Shown here: positions 46,198-54,102 of the stretch, in pieces
Position numbering within the stretch: the stretch's first letter is position 1
Layout: each line of letters opens with the position of its first letter
DNA from: Tenuifilaceae bacterium CYCD
GTDB taxonomy: Bacteria > Bacteroidota > Bacteroidia > Bacteroidales > Tenuifilaceae
DNA length: 64,000 bases
Reading direction: 5' to 3'
Assembly: GCA_036322835.1 (NCBI GenBank)
Contig: AP027304.1
Span: 2,790,001 to 2,854,000, forward strand
Notes under the pieces: model-generated
Database searches by the model: none
Seen by the model: only the letters and a program-made list of their open reading frames with translations
What the model was told of the DNA's origin: nothing
Made by a program: the position numbers and the translations under genes

Positions 46198-47079
46198 ATG
46201 AGTAATTCAAAAATATCCATACGTTTTTTTGACGACCGCGAAGTGCGAGCAGTTTGGGACGAGCAAAATGCCAAGTGGTGGTTTAGCGTGTTGGATATTG
46301 TTGCTGTACTTACCGACCAAAACGACTACTCAAAAACCCGCAACTACTGGAAATATCTAAAAGCCAAATTAAAAAAAGAAAACAACGAGTTGGTTAGTGC
46401 CACTACCCAACTGAAACTCTTAGCAAGTGATGGTAAACGATATTTAACCGATATGTTGGATTACAAAGGCATCATTGCCTTAGGTAAAGAGTTTCCGAGC
46501 AAAAAGGCAAACCGATTCATTGAATGGTTTACGTATAGTGATGAAAGCATCGACGGGAAAAGCAAAGCAAAGGCGTATGCCCTGTTCGAAAGCTCATTTA
46601 TCAACAGCATTGAAGTTGGCACAACCAAAGGCTTGCAACAAATACACGCTTATTTGTTCGGCGGATTGTACGATTTTGCGGGGCAAATCAGACAAAAAAA
46701 TATTTCAAAAGGTGGTTTTCAATTTGCCGTATCACGCTTTTTAGGCGACACATTAAAGCAAATAGAAGCAATGCCCGAAACCACATTTGACGAAATCGTA
46801 GACAAATATGTAGAAATGAACATTGCACACCCTTTTATGGAAGGTAATGGCAGAAGCACCAGAATATGGTTGGATTTGATACTAAAAAAACACCTCAAAA
46901 AATGCGTTGATTGGAGTAAAATAAGCAAGCAAGATTACATGAACGCAATGATGTTAAGTCCAACCAAAAGTAGTATTCTAAAATCACTTTTAAAAGAAGC
47001 GCTCACCACCAAAATAAACGACCGCGAAATGTTTATGAAAGGGATTGACTACTCATATTACTACGAAGAAAACGACTAA
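46198..47079 (+). CDS. Bro-N-Fic fusion, class III-like AMP transferase
   Basis: This is a 293-residue protein with two parts. Residues ~1-110 resemble the Bro-N/RhuM N-terminal domain of phage antirepressor-type proteins ([20 protein letters not shown], then [15 protein letters not shown]). Residues ~125-293 are a Fic domain with the full catalytic motif [12 protein letters not shown] and the beta-hairpin region [20 protein letters not shown], as in stand-alone class III Fic proteins of the Neisseria type. The C-terminus ends SYYYEEND, keeping the S-x3-E inhibitory helix, with Glu where Gly/Asn is usual. It probably AMPylates a target; Bro-N may bind DNA (inference). Confidence 0.88.
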   Translation: MSNSKISIRFFDDREVRAVWDEQNAKWWFSVLDIVAVLTDQNDYSKTRNYWKYLKAKLKKENNELVSATTQLKLLASDGKRYLTDMLDYKGIIALGKEFPSKKANRFIEWFTYSDESIDGKSKAKAYALFESSFINSIEVGTTKGLQQIHAYLFGGLYDFAGQIRQKNISKGGFQFAVSRFLGDTLKQIEAMPETTFDEIVDKYVEMNIAHPFMEGNGRSTRIWLDLILKKHLKKCVDWSKISKQDYMNAMMLSPTKSSILKSLLKEALTTKINDREMFMKGIDYSYYYEEND

Positions 47080-47159
47080 TGAAAAATGGCAAAAAAGGGG
47101 GCAGCGTACAACGAAAAATTGAAAAGAGAAACGACAAAAACTAAAACAACGAACCGCCA

Positions 47160-47198
47160 ACATGTGGTTTAGCCTACTGGGGCGATGATACAGATGCA
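47160..47198 (+). repeat. Downstream motif of the Bro-N-Fic cassette
   Basis: It matches 41563-41600. Immediately before it ACCGCCAAC (47153-47161) is the exact inverse of GTTGGCGGT at 46091-46099, so the Fic gene and its leader are bracketed by a 9-bp inverted repeat. Confidence 0.55.
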
Positions 47199-47235
47199 GA
47201 ATTTTTATTACCTTTAACTAACTTTTTAACGTCGG

Positions 47236-47673
47236 ATAACGCCGCTGGCGGTTAACCACTGCTAGCGCGGATATGTTATCCGTGCTTCTTTTATGTTTTT
47301 AATGGTAATTATTGGTTGTAACTAGAAAAAAGAGGGTGCGCATTTCTAACGCGTGACATTTACAATCCTCTTCCCCTGCGATGCAAACCAACCAACGCCA
47401 TTCAACCAATGGTTAAACCGTGCATCGCGCATAAATGCACCGCATTAAACCCCCGGGTTAAAACCCGGGGCTATTCGCTCTTAACCCCGTTGGGGTTATC
47501 CAAAGGAAACATACCTGCGCAAGCAGGTATCCATCTTTTGATCTGGAATGCATTCTTGTAGGTAGCGCGTGACATTTACAACTCTCTTCCCCCGTTCGGA
47601 TGAGGTTATACCTCATCTGTAATATAAGAGCAGGTTATACCTTTATAGATATTATAACTTAGGCAGAGCCTAA
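47236..47673. repeat. Dense cluster of unlike palindromes with a partial composite repeat (copy C)
   Basis: At least six palindromes occur in ~440 bp: CGGATA/TATCCG (47268-47282), CCCCGGGTT/AACCCGGGG (47451-47470), TAACCCC/GGGGTTA (47482-47498), ATACCTGC/GCAGGTAT (47511-47530), GATGAGGT/ACCTCATC (47599-47617) and TTAGGC/GCCTAA (47659-47673). Loops are 2-4 nt. Positions 47337-47446 match the left end of the composite repeat. No gene is seen between 47080 and 47725. Confidence 0.85.
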
Positions 47674-47725
47674 ACTTAACAGGGATGACAACTTACATCA
47701 AAAATCATGTTCTACAGGATAAAAC

Positions 47726-48502
47726 CTATGCTTTTTTTAGGACATAGCTAAAATATATATACTTATTTGAAGCAAACTTATTATAAGTGTCGGAACCCAC
47801 TGTTCCGGCAAAATTTAGCGCTATTTTATGTAGAAATTTAGGTGCTAGTTTTTTTATAAGCTTGCGCCTACGGTTATCATCTAACTCAAGGGCTGCAATA
47901 ACTTCTTTGTTAATAATATTTTCGTTAACCACTGTCAATCCGCTTAATTACAAATCCTTCTTCACGTCTTCAATTTCGTAATCGTATCGGAAATCTGTAA
48001 ATAAGAAATATCCACCAGGGTTTAGAATCCGCGATACCTCTTTCAAAAAAGCTTTCATATCGGTATAGCGGTGCGATGATTCTACATTGATGACTATGTC
48101 GCAAATGTTATTTTTCAGGCTTAACTTCTGGGCATCGCCTTGTATAAACGATAAGCCATCTACAGTATAATGTCGGTTGCAGAATGAGATCGCTTGCTTG
48201 TTCAGGTCAATCCCTATGGCTGAGGCTGCTGGAAAATTTTGCGCAATATAGTGTAATCCGCCGCCTCTACCACAACCTATTTCTATAATATTTTTATTCT
48301 CAATTTCCACTGCATTGACTAAATGATGGTATAACTGAATGGAGTAACGATTCGGCTCATTTTTTTCATCAAAAGCAATCGGTTGGCTATTGCTGTGGTA
48401 TCCGTAGTTCATGAAGAGTATTTCGGCATTTTTGTCAATCCTATTAACATACCAATACCAAATCCTGAAGAAGTTTTCGCGAAGGTTAAGTTTTAAAGTC
48501 AT
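47726..48502 (-). pseudogene. Class I methyltransferase gene broken by an in-frame TAA
   Basis: The first 184 codons encode a methyltransferase core: IIEIGCGRGGGLHYIA (motif I), AIGIDLNKQAISF, FIQGDAQKL and ILNPGGYFLFTD. A TAA at 47948-47950 then interrupts, and the same frame continues for about 74 codons (VIAALELDDNRRRKLIKKL, ending FSYVLKKA), which is the expected C-terminal part of this family. One base change would restore a ~258-residue protein. Relatives methylate lipids or secondary metabolites. It lies 16 bp after an acyltransferase gene in the same direction, so it may have acted in lipid modification. Confidence 0.82.
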
Positions 48503-48518
48503 ATAGTTGAGATTTTAA

Positions 48519-49352
48519 TTATTTATTGTTTTTTAAGTTGTACACCTGAGAACGTACATTTTGTGCCCAGTTCCAATGCGATAAAGACTTATCGAACATT
48601 TGATATGGAATGGGTTTTCCTATTGTTATCTTTATGGTTTTATTCCGCTTTTTAAACATTTCGCGAGGCAGTAGCAGTAGTTCCAGATTAAGCTTTATCC
48701 CAAAGAATCGCCTTACTGTAAATACTGTATAGAATAAGTTGGAATTTCGGCCATGAAAATAAATTGGAACTATATTTCTTTGGCATGAAATAGCTTTTGT
48801 AATAAAACTTTTTTGCCACGAAGAGTCCTGCACTTTTCTGTTATACAACCTAGATACTTCCCCTGCTGGAAAATGCGTAATGGGAATATTTGTTGTAAAT
48901 GCATCATCCAGCGCTTTTATATACTCTTTCGATGAATGCTCAAACACATTTACCGCTACAATAAAAGGTTTTAATTGTGGAATTAACAAAAAAGCATCGT
49001 TGGCAATAGCTTTCAATGAACCATATTTTTCGGATACAATGTGGGTTAGTAGTAACCCATCCAGAATCCCAAATATATGATTAGCAACAAAAAAACACTT
49101 TCCATTTTCTGGTAGATTCTCTTTCCCTTCAATCACTACTTTTAGGCCGAACTCTTCCATTATCTTCGTCAGAAAATCTTGCCCGGTATACTCTGAGTAG
49201 TTGTTAAGAATAATATTAATTTCATCCTGTTTGACTATTCTTGCAATCCCCTTGACTGCAATTTGGGGAAGCCTATTTAATAGTTTTGAGCGGCTTTCTT
49301 TGACTGTTTTTGCAATGTCGATATACTTTATGTTTTTGTCAGGTTTGGTCAT
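48519..49352 (-). CDS. PlsC-like lysophospholipid acyltransferase family protein
   Basis: The product is ~277 residues from the ATG at 49352 (a TTG three codons upstream is possible). The acyltransferase motif is FVANHIFGILDG, a His-x5-Asp form seen in the Bacteroidota HPLGGLDG-type subgroup. Motif II-like PIYFHGRNSNLFY and a TIGKPIPY segment follow, and ITHFPAGEVSRL is the glycerol-phosphate-binding EGTR counterpart. It likely acylates a lysophospholipid, amino-lipid or ornithine lipid precursor at the inner membrane. It is immediately upstream of the broken methyltransferase gene. Confidence 0.83.
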   Translation of the reverse strand: MTKPDKNIKYIDIAKTVKESRSKLLNRLPQIAVKGIARIVKQDEINIILNNYSEYTGQDFLTKIMEEFGLKVVIEGKENLPENGKCFFVANHIFGILDGLLLTHIVSEKYGSLKAIANDAFLLIPQLKPFIVAVNVFEHSSKEYIKALDDAFTTNIPITHFPAGEVSRLYNRKVQDSSWQKSFITKAISCQRNIVPIYFHGRNSNLFYTVFTVRRFFGIKLNLELLLLPREMFKKRNKTIKITIGKPIPYQMFDKSLSHWNWAQNVRSQVYNLKNNK

Positions 49353-49419
49353 CTGTTCCAATATTAATTAGTTTGGCCTAAATTGTGATCAACTGTGAGC
49401 AATCGCACATTGGGTGTGG

Positions 49420-50271
49420 CTATTGTTTTTTATAGGAATTCGGAACAGTAAACTTAAACTCGCTGCCGTGGCCCAAAATGCTTTCTACCCAGATTTCGCC
49501 ACCTTCAATTTCTATAAATTCTTTGCAAAGCTGTAAGCCTAATCCTGTTCCGGTTTCTTGTGCAGTACCCCGGGTGGAGTTTAATCCATTTAGCTCAAAA
49601 ATCTTGGATATAGATTCAATGGACAATCCAATACCAGTATCTTTTACCGATATTTCTATAAATTTATCGGATTCCTTTGCTGTGATTTCAATTTTACCTT
49701 TGCTATTCGTGAATTTAATGGCATTGTTAATTAGGTTCCTGAAAACCGTGCTGATCATATTCCTATCTATAAAGGCAACAAAATCGTGAGAGATATTGTT
49801 AATTATTTGAATTTGTTTTTTTTCGGCACTTAATTGTGCGGAAAGAATAGCATCCGATAATAACTGATTAATATTAGCGTTTTCGGGCTTAAATACTACC
49901 CCTCCACTTTGCGCATTTAGCCATTCCGACAGGCTAACTAACAGTTCAAACGAAACGTTGGTGGATCGGTATATTATGGTTAAAAACTTTTCAATTTCGT
50001 TTAGGTCGTAATCTTGGAGATTTTTGAGCAGTAGGTCTAAAAAGCCAAGAATACTATTGAAAGGGTTGCGTAATTCGTGTGCTATTATTCTATAGAACTT
50101 ATCTTTTGTCTCAACAAGATCAATTAGTTCTCTGGTTCTTTGCTCAATAATTTTATCAATTTCGTTCCTTTGGTACTCAACCAATTTTTTTAGTTCAACG
50201 TTTTCTTTTTCCAAATCTTTATAGGATTTTTCGTAGGAAGAACTATTCTCTTCGTTTGTCAGTTCATTCAT
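49420..50271 (-). CDS. Cytosolic sensor-less histidine kinase
   Basis: The 283-residue protein has a coiled coil (~10-55) leading into HisKA with RIIAHELRNPFNSILGF (phospho-acceptor His) and an HATPase domain: NLINNAIKFTNSKGKI (N box), VKDTGIGLS (G1) and GTGLGLQLCKEF (G2). There is no membrane helix or PAS domain, so the signal must come through a partner protein or the coiled coil. No response regulator gene is in the window. Orphan kinase. Confidence 0.9.
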   Translation of the reverse strand: MNELTNEENSSSYEKSYKDLEKENVELKKLVEYQRNEIDKIIEQRTRELIDLVETKDKFYRIIAHELRNPFNSILGFLDLLLKNLQDYDLNEIEKFLTIIYRSTNVSFELLVSLSEWLNAQSGGVVFKPENANINQLLSDAILSAQLSAEKKQIQIINNISHDFVAFIDRNMISTVFRNLINNAIKFTNSKGKIEITAKESDKFIEISVKDTGIGLSIESISKIFELNGLNSTRGTAQETGTGLGLQLCKEFIEIEGGEIWVESILGHGSEFKFTVPNSYKKQ

Positions 50272-50511
50272 TTTGAATAATTTAAAGTATTACTGTGCGA
50301 TTGTAATAGGATATGTTTGAACTTTAAAAGATAAATGTACTGAAAAAGCACCTAAATAGCAATTGTATGAATTGGAAATAGTGTTTCCGAAGAATCTTGA
50401 TGACGGGAAAAGTGGTGGTATTTCATTATTCCTCTGAAAAGCAATATGCTATAATCATATTAATGAAAATTGTTTAGGCTATACGATTTGTTTTAGAAAA
50501 TTTTCTATGCA

Positions 50512-50539
50512 AAAAAAGACACCGGAAGATGTCTTTTTT
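50512..50539 (-). terminator. Terminator of the RRM protein gene
   Basis: A perfect 10-bp stem AAAAAAGACA/TGTCTTTTTT (50512-50521 with 50530-50539) and 8-nt loop lie 18 bp past the stop codon. Confidence 0.85.
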
Positions 50540-50556
50540 ACAAAATGAGAAATGGT

Positions 50557-50877
50557 TTAATACCTGGAACTTCTTCGTCTGGAGTTGTAATCATCGTTGT
50601 TAGTCCTTCTGCCGGAGAATTCTCCGTTGGTACGTTCTACTTTTGGCTTTGCAACGTTCACGACTATAACTTTGCCATCATACTCGCATTGGTTCAATTC
50701 CTCTATGGCTTTTTGCCCCTGAGCATCCTCCATTTCCACAAAACCAAATCCTCTGGATCTTCCCGACATTCTATCGGTTATAACTTTAGCTGAAGATACT
50801 AAGCCGTATTCTTCAAACAATTCTTTTAAGTCAGCGTCGTTGACGTTGTAACTTAAGTTTGAAACATAAATGTTCAT
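50557..50877 (-). CDS. Single-RRM RNA-binding protein
   Basis: The 106-residue protein has one RRM domain with RNP2 (IYVSNL) and RNP1 (RGFGFVEM), followed by a Gly/Arg/Asn/Ser-rich tail (GRRTNNDDYNSRRRSSRY). Small RRM proteins of this form are abundant in Bacteroidota and cyanobacteria, and in Bacteroides they act as global RNA regulators. The 5' leader (50878-51000) is long and AT-rich, which would suit autoregulation, though I see no specific structure. Confidence 0.92.
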   Translation of the reverse strand: MNIYVSNLSYNVNDADLKELFEEYGLVSSAKVITDRMSGRSRGFGFVEMEDAQGQKAIEELNQCEYDGKVIVVNVAKPKVERTNGEFSGRRTNNDDYNSRRRSSRY

Positions 50878-51143
50878 GATAAAAAATTAATTAATAAATT
50901 TAATGAAGAGTTTGAAGCCAGATAGGTGCAAAACTTAACAGTGAATAAACAGTCAAATAAGGAGTATCTTTCTGAGATAAAAACTCAAATGAATTGCAAA
51001 GATAATCAATATTTTAAATAATGGTTCAGATTCTCGGAAATGATTATAGAATTTATTGAACATTCCTGATGGAGTGGAATAACGCATAAGTTTAACAGGG
51101 ATATAGATGAATCGCTACGAGTTTAACTCAGGAGGGAGATACG
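50878..51143. other. AT-rich leader and spacer between the RRM gene and repeat copy E
   Basis: No gene or strong repeat is seen here. The first ~120 bp are the presumed leader of the leftward RRM gene. Near 51060-51120 are loose words (ACTCAGGAGGGAG) of uncertain origin. Confidence 0.4.
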
Positions 51144-51384
51144 GGCCTTGATCTTCTTTGCATCTTTCTTGTATCAAGACAAGAAAGATCACCCTTCGGG
51201 TAACAAAACCCCGCCCAACCTAATTAAACAGCATAAAAACCGTTAAGCACTATAAAACAGCATTGGTAAACATTGTTTTATAAGAATTATTGCTAGCTTT
51301 ATAGTGGGTTTATATATTAGATGTACAGTATATCCCAGAATGGATTGATACCTGTACTTTTGGTGTATAGATAAGTAAGTTGGC
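51144..51384 (+). repeat. Composite repeat, copy E (right half only)
   Basis: About 241 bp match 45851-46096 with few changes, beginning GGCCTTGATCTTCTTTGCAT and ending AAGTAAGTTGGC. The ATCTTTCTTG/CAAGAAAGAT hairpin is intact. It directly precedes the leader of the PDDEXK-like nuclease gene, just as the right half of copy B precedes the Fic gene. Confidence 0.9.
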
Positions 51385-51455
51385 TGTAATGCTAAGACGA
51401 TAGCCGTTCAAGGCATTGCTGGTAATGCCGACAGACAAACAAATAAATAGATTAT

Positions 51456-52010
51456 ATGAAAAACTTCGAGATTTTTGTTGTTCATATCGTTAAGAAATGG
51501 AAAACGCACAAAAAAATTATACTAGAAAGTGCTGGTCTAGGTGAATTATCAAATCGAGAATATGGAGACCTAGCCGAAGAATATGTTTACAGAAAAATTG
51601 AAAAATTAGAACCCAAATACTATCCATTTCAATCAAATGGTAGTCAATCACCCGCAGATATATTTGCAGTAGGTAGGCGAAACGGTTATTGGCATATAAT
51701 GTTAATTCAAGTCAAGAGTTCTGATAATATAGAAACCATTTACAGACTAAACTCTAAAGACTTAAAAGCATTTGATGAATTTGCTAAATTCGTAAAATCA
51801 GAAATTAAAAATTCTGGAATTCTAGATGAATACAAGATTAAACCCATAGCCATCTCAACAGGATACGCTGCCGTTTTAAGAAATAAGACGAAACTAAGGG
51901 TATCTCACACTTTAGTTCAAGGCAAAGGTTTCAAAATATTTAATATGAATATGTCATCTTTGGACATTGAATCAATAAAGAAGACAATTAGCCAAACTCA
52001 TAAATTATAA
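51456..52010 (+). CDS. PDDEXK-like nuclease of unknown type
   Basis: The 184-residue protein has an EYGDLAEEYVYRKIE helix, then QSPADIFAVGRR and IMLIQVKSSDN. This Asp...Gln-x-Lys pattern resembles Holliday-junction-resolvase or restriction-type PDDEXK cores, with Gln replacing the usual Glu. The rest is charged and unrecognised. The gene is AT-rich, follows repeat copy E by 71 bp, and is 67 bp upstream of the six-module nuclease gene, so the two may be one operon. A defence or repair role is inferred only. Confidence 0.7.
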   Translation: MKNFEIFVVHIVKKWKTHKKIILESAGLGELSNREYGDLAEEYVYRKIEKLEPKYYPFQSNGSQSPADIFAVGRRNGYWHIMLIQVKSSDNIETIYRLNSKDLKAFDEFAKFVKSEIKNSGILDEYKIKPIAISTGYAAVLRNKTKLRVSHTLVQGKGFKIFNMNMSSLDIESIKKTISQTHKL

Positions 52011-52077
52011 AACACGAGATATCACAAACAACTAAAATAAAAATACAAGTCGTTTTGTTTAATGTTTTGACTTTATA

Positions 52078-53601
52078 ATGGCTAAATTATTGACGCAGGA
52101 GGAATTTATCAAGAAAGCAACCGATAAACACGGTAATAAATATGATTTTTCAAAATCCATATATGTTCATAGCAAACAAAAAATCATAGTAATTTGTAAA
52201 ATTCATAAAAAGGAATTTTTTATATCTCCAAATCATCTTCTAAAAGGCGTTGGTTGCCCTGATTGTGCAGGAACAAAAAAACTAACACAGAATGAATTTA
52301 TTTTACGTGCTAGACAGGTTCATGGCAATAAGTATGATTATTCTAGAGTAATCTATAAAAACTATGAAACCAAAGTTGAAATAATTTGTAAAGAACATGG
52401 TTCATTTCACCAAAAACCCCACAGACATTTAGATAATGGTGGTTGTCCTGTATGCGGTGGCAGCAATCCTTTAGATACAAACCAATTTATTGAAAGGGCC
52501 AGATTAGTTCATGGAGACAGGTATGATTACAGCAAGACAGTTTACTACAATTCAAAGACCAAAGTTGAGATTATATGTAAAGAACATGGCTCATTTTGGC
52601 AAAGTCCAAGTGGGCATTTAATAGGATATAATTGCAGAAAATGTTCTGGTAATGATAATCTATCAACAACAGAATTTATTAAAAAAGCAAATACAATTCA
52701 TAATAATTATTATACTTATGACAAAGTTGAATATAAAAATGCTAATAAACCTGTTACTATTACTTGTAAACTTCATGGGGATTTCCTACAAACACCAAGT
52801 GCTCATTTAAAAGGTTCCGAATGCAACTTATGCTCTATTCTAAGAAAGAAGAACCCAAACGATATTCCAACTTCAAAATCACTGACTGAAGAGTTTATAA
52901 ATAAAGCAAAATCCAAATACTGAAAAAAATACGACTATAGCAGAGTAGAATATTTAAATAATAAGACAAATGTTATAATCGGTTGCAAAATTCATGGTTG
53001 GATTGAACAATTACCAAATGTTCATTTAAAAAGTTTGATAGGTTGTCCTAAATGTGCAAATGAAGAAACTGCTAAAAAAAACAGATTAAACCTTAATGAA
53101 TTTTTAGAAAAGGCAATAGAAGTTCATGGTAATAAATACTCTTATAAATCAACCATTATAACACAATCAAGAAGCAAAATAAAAATTTCATGTAAAAAAC
53201 ACGGCGAATTTGAACAAGCGGCATATGCACATCTTCGTGGACAGGGGTGTCCAAAATGTAAGGAAAGTCAAGGAGAAAGAATCATTAGAGTGTTCTTAGA
53301 AAAAAGGAAAATCAAGTATATTTATCAAAAGAATTTTAATGATTGTAAAAATCAATCATATTTGTTTTTTGACTTCTATATACCAAGTAGAAATTTGCTT
53401 ATAGAATATGATGGAGAGCAGCACTTCAAAATAACGAGAGGAGATACTTTTGGAGGGGAAGTTGGTTTGGAAAAAAGAAAAATCAATGATGCAATAAAAA
53501 ACCAATATGCTTTGACTAAAAAAATAAACTTATTAAGAATTAATTATAGACAATTGAGCAAAATTGAAGATATTTTATCAAAGGCACTTGAGGAAAAATA
53601 A
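52078..53601 (+). pseudogene. Six-module zinc-finger-like endonuclease gene with one in-frame TGA
   Basis: The frame reads from the ATG at 52078 to 53601, broken only by TGA at 52921-52923. It encodes six modules of ~60-65 residues. The consensus is a start FI-x2-A, then HGNKYDYS, a CK-x-HG strand pair, a conserved HL, and CPxC; thus two Cys/His pairs per module could bind zinc (DUF723-like). Module 5 contains the stop, where GNKYDYS should stand. The C-terminal ~100 residues (SQGERIIRVFLEK, FFDFYIPSRNLLIEYDGEQHF) form a Vsr/DUF559-like endonuclease core. It is AT-rich. Truncated product, full-length read-through product or sequencing error are all possible. Confidence 0.78.
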
Positions 53602-53616
53602 AAAAGCACATACCCC

Positions 53617-53824
53617 ATGCTAAGCGTAGTCTCCTGACTACGCTTGCTAAAGTTCCGGTTTGCCTGCGGCGAACCTTGGCTCGGCGAAGTCTGTGACTTC
53701 GTCGTAGTTAAAATGGCAGTTTATAACTGCCATTGCCGTAAGGCAAAGTGTATTTTGTTTGAAAAAGTTTACGGTTTGGAGATAGCCATTAGAACAAGCG
53801 TAGTCAGGAGACTACGCTTAGCAT
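53617..53824. mobile_element. MITE-like 208-bp element with perfect 30-bp inverted ends
   Basis: Positions 53617-53646 and 53795-53824 are perfect inverted repeats. Each end is itself a hairpin (AAGCGTAGTC and GACTACGCTT around TCCT or AGGA). Between them are further palindromes: GGTTTGCC/GGCGAACC (53657-53675, one wobble), CGAAGTC/GACTTCG (53685-53701) and GGCAGTT/AACTGCC (53715-53731). It holds no gene and starts 16 bp after the nuclease stop codon. Confidence 0.75.
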
Positions 53825-53847
53825 TTTATGTGGTTTGACAAAGCGTG

Positions 53848-54001
53848 CCCTGTTCGGTTGAGGCTGTAAAAAGTAATAAACCAAACGTGTTCGGCGGTTG
53901 GCTTCGCCGCTAGTGCGGATTTGCAATCCGTGCGCATACACCCAATAAGCAGTAAAGTGTGAAAAGTATTTTGCACGGACTATAAGTCCGCGCCAGCAAG
54001 G
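53848..54001 (+). repeat. Composite repeat, copy D (part of left half)
   Basis: This matches the middle of copies A and B (CCCTGTTCGG to GCCAGCAAGG), with a deletion next to the GGCTTCGCCGC word. It includes CGGATT/AATCCG (53916-53930) and CGGACT/AGTCCG (53976-53990). It closes the accessory stretch. Confidence 0.88.
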
Positions 54002-54052
54002 TTCGCGAAGCGTACCTGCGCCCAATTATTTACAGCAACCCCATCCCAACGC

Positions 54053-54075
54053 AAAAGCCCCGCTTTCGCGGGGCT
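54053..54075 (-). terminator. Terminator of the carboxypeptidase-regulatory-domain gene
   Basis: AGCCCCGC/GCGGGGCT (54056-54063 with 54068-54075) and a 4-nt loop are followed on the minus strand by TTTT. It is 28 bp past the stop codon. Confidence 0.75.
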
Positions 54076-54102
54076 CCGCCTTTAGCCCTTGCTATAGAGG
54101 GA

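Noticed and set aside
46091-47198. Integron attC sites around the Fic gene
   Set aside because: The GTTGGCGGT/ACCGCCAAC pair does not fit GTTRRRY/RYYYAAC, and no integrase gene is present. Reported only as a bracketing inverted repeat.
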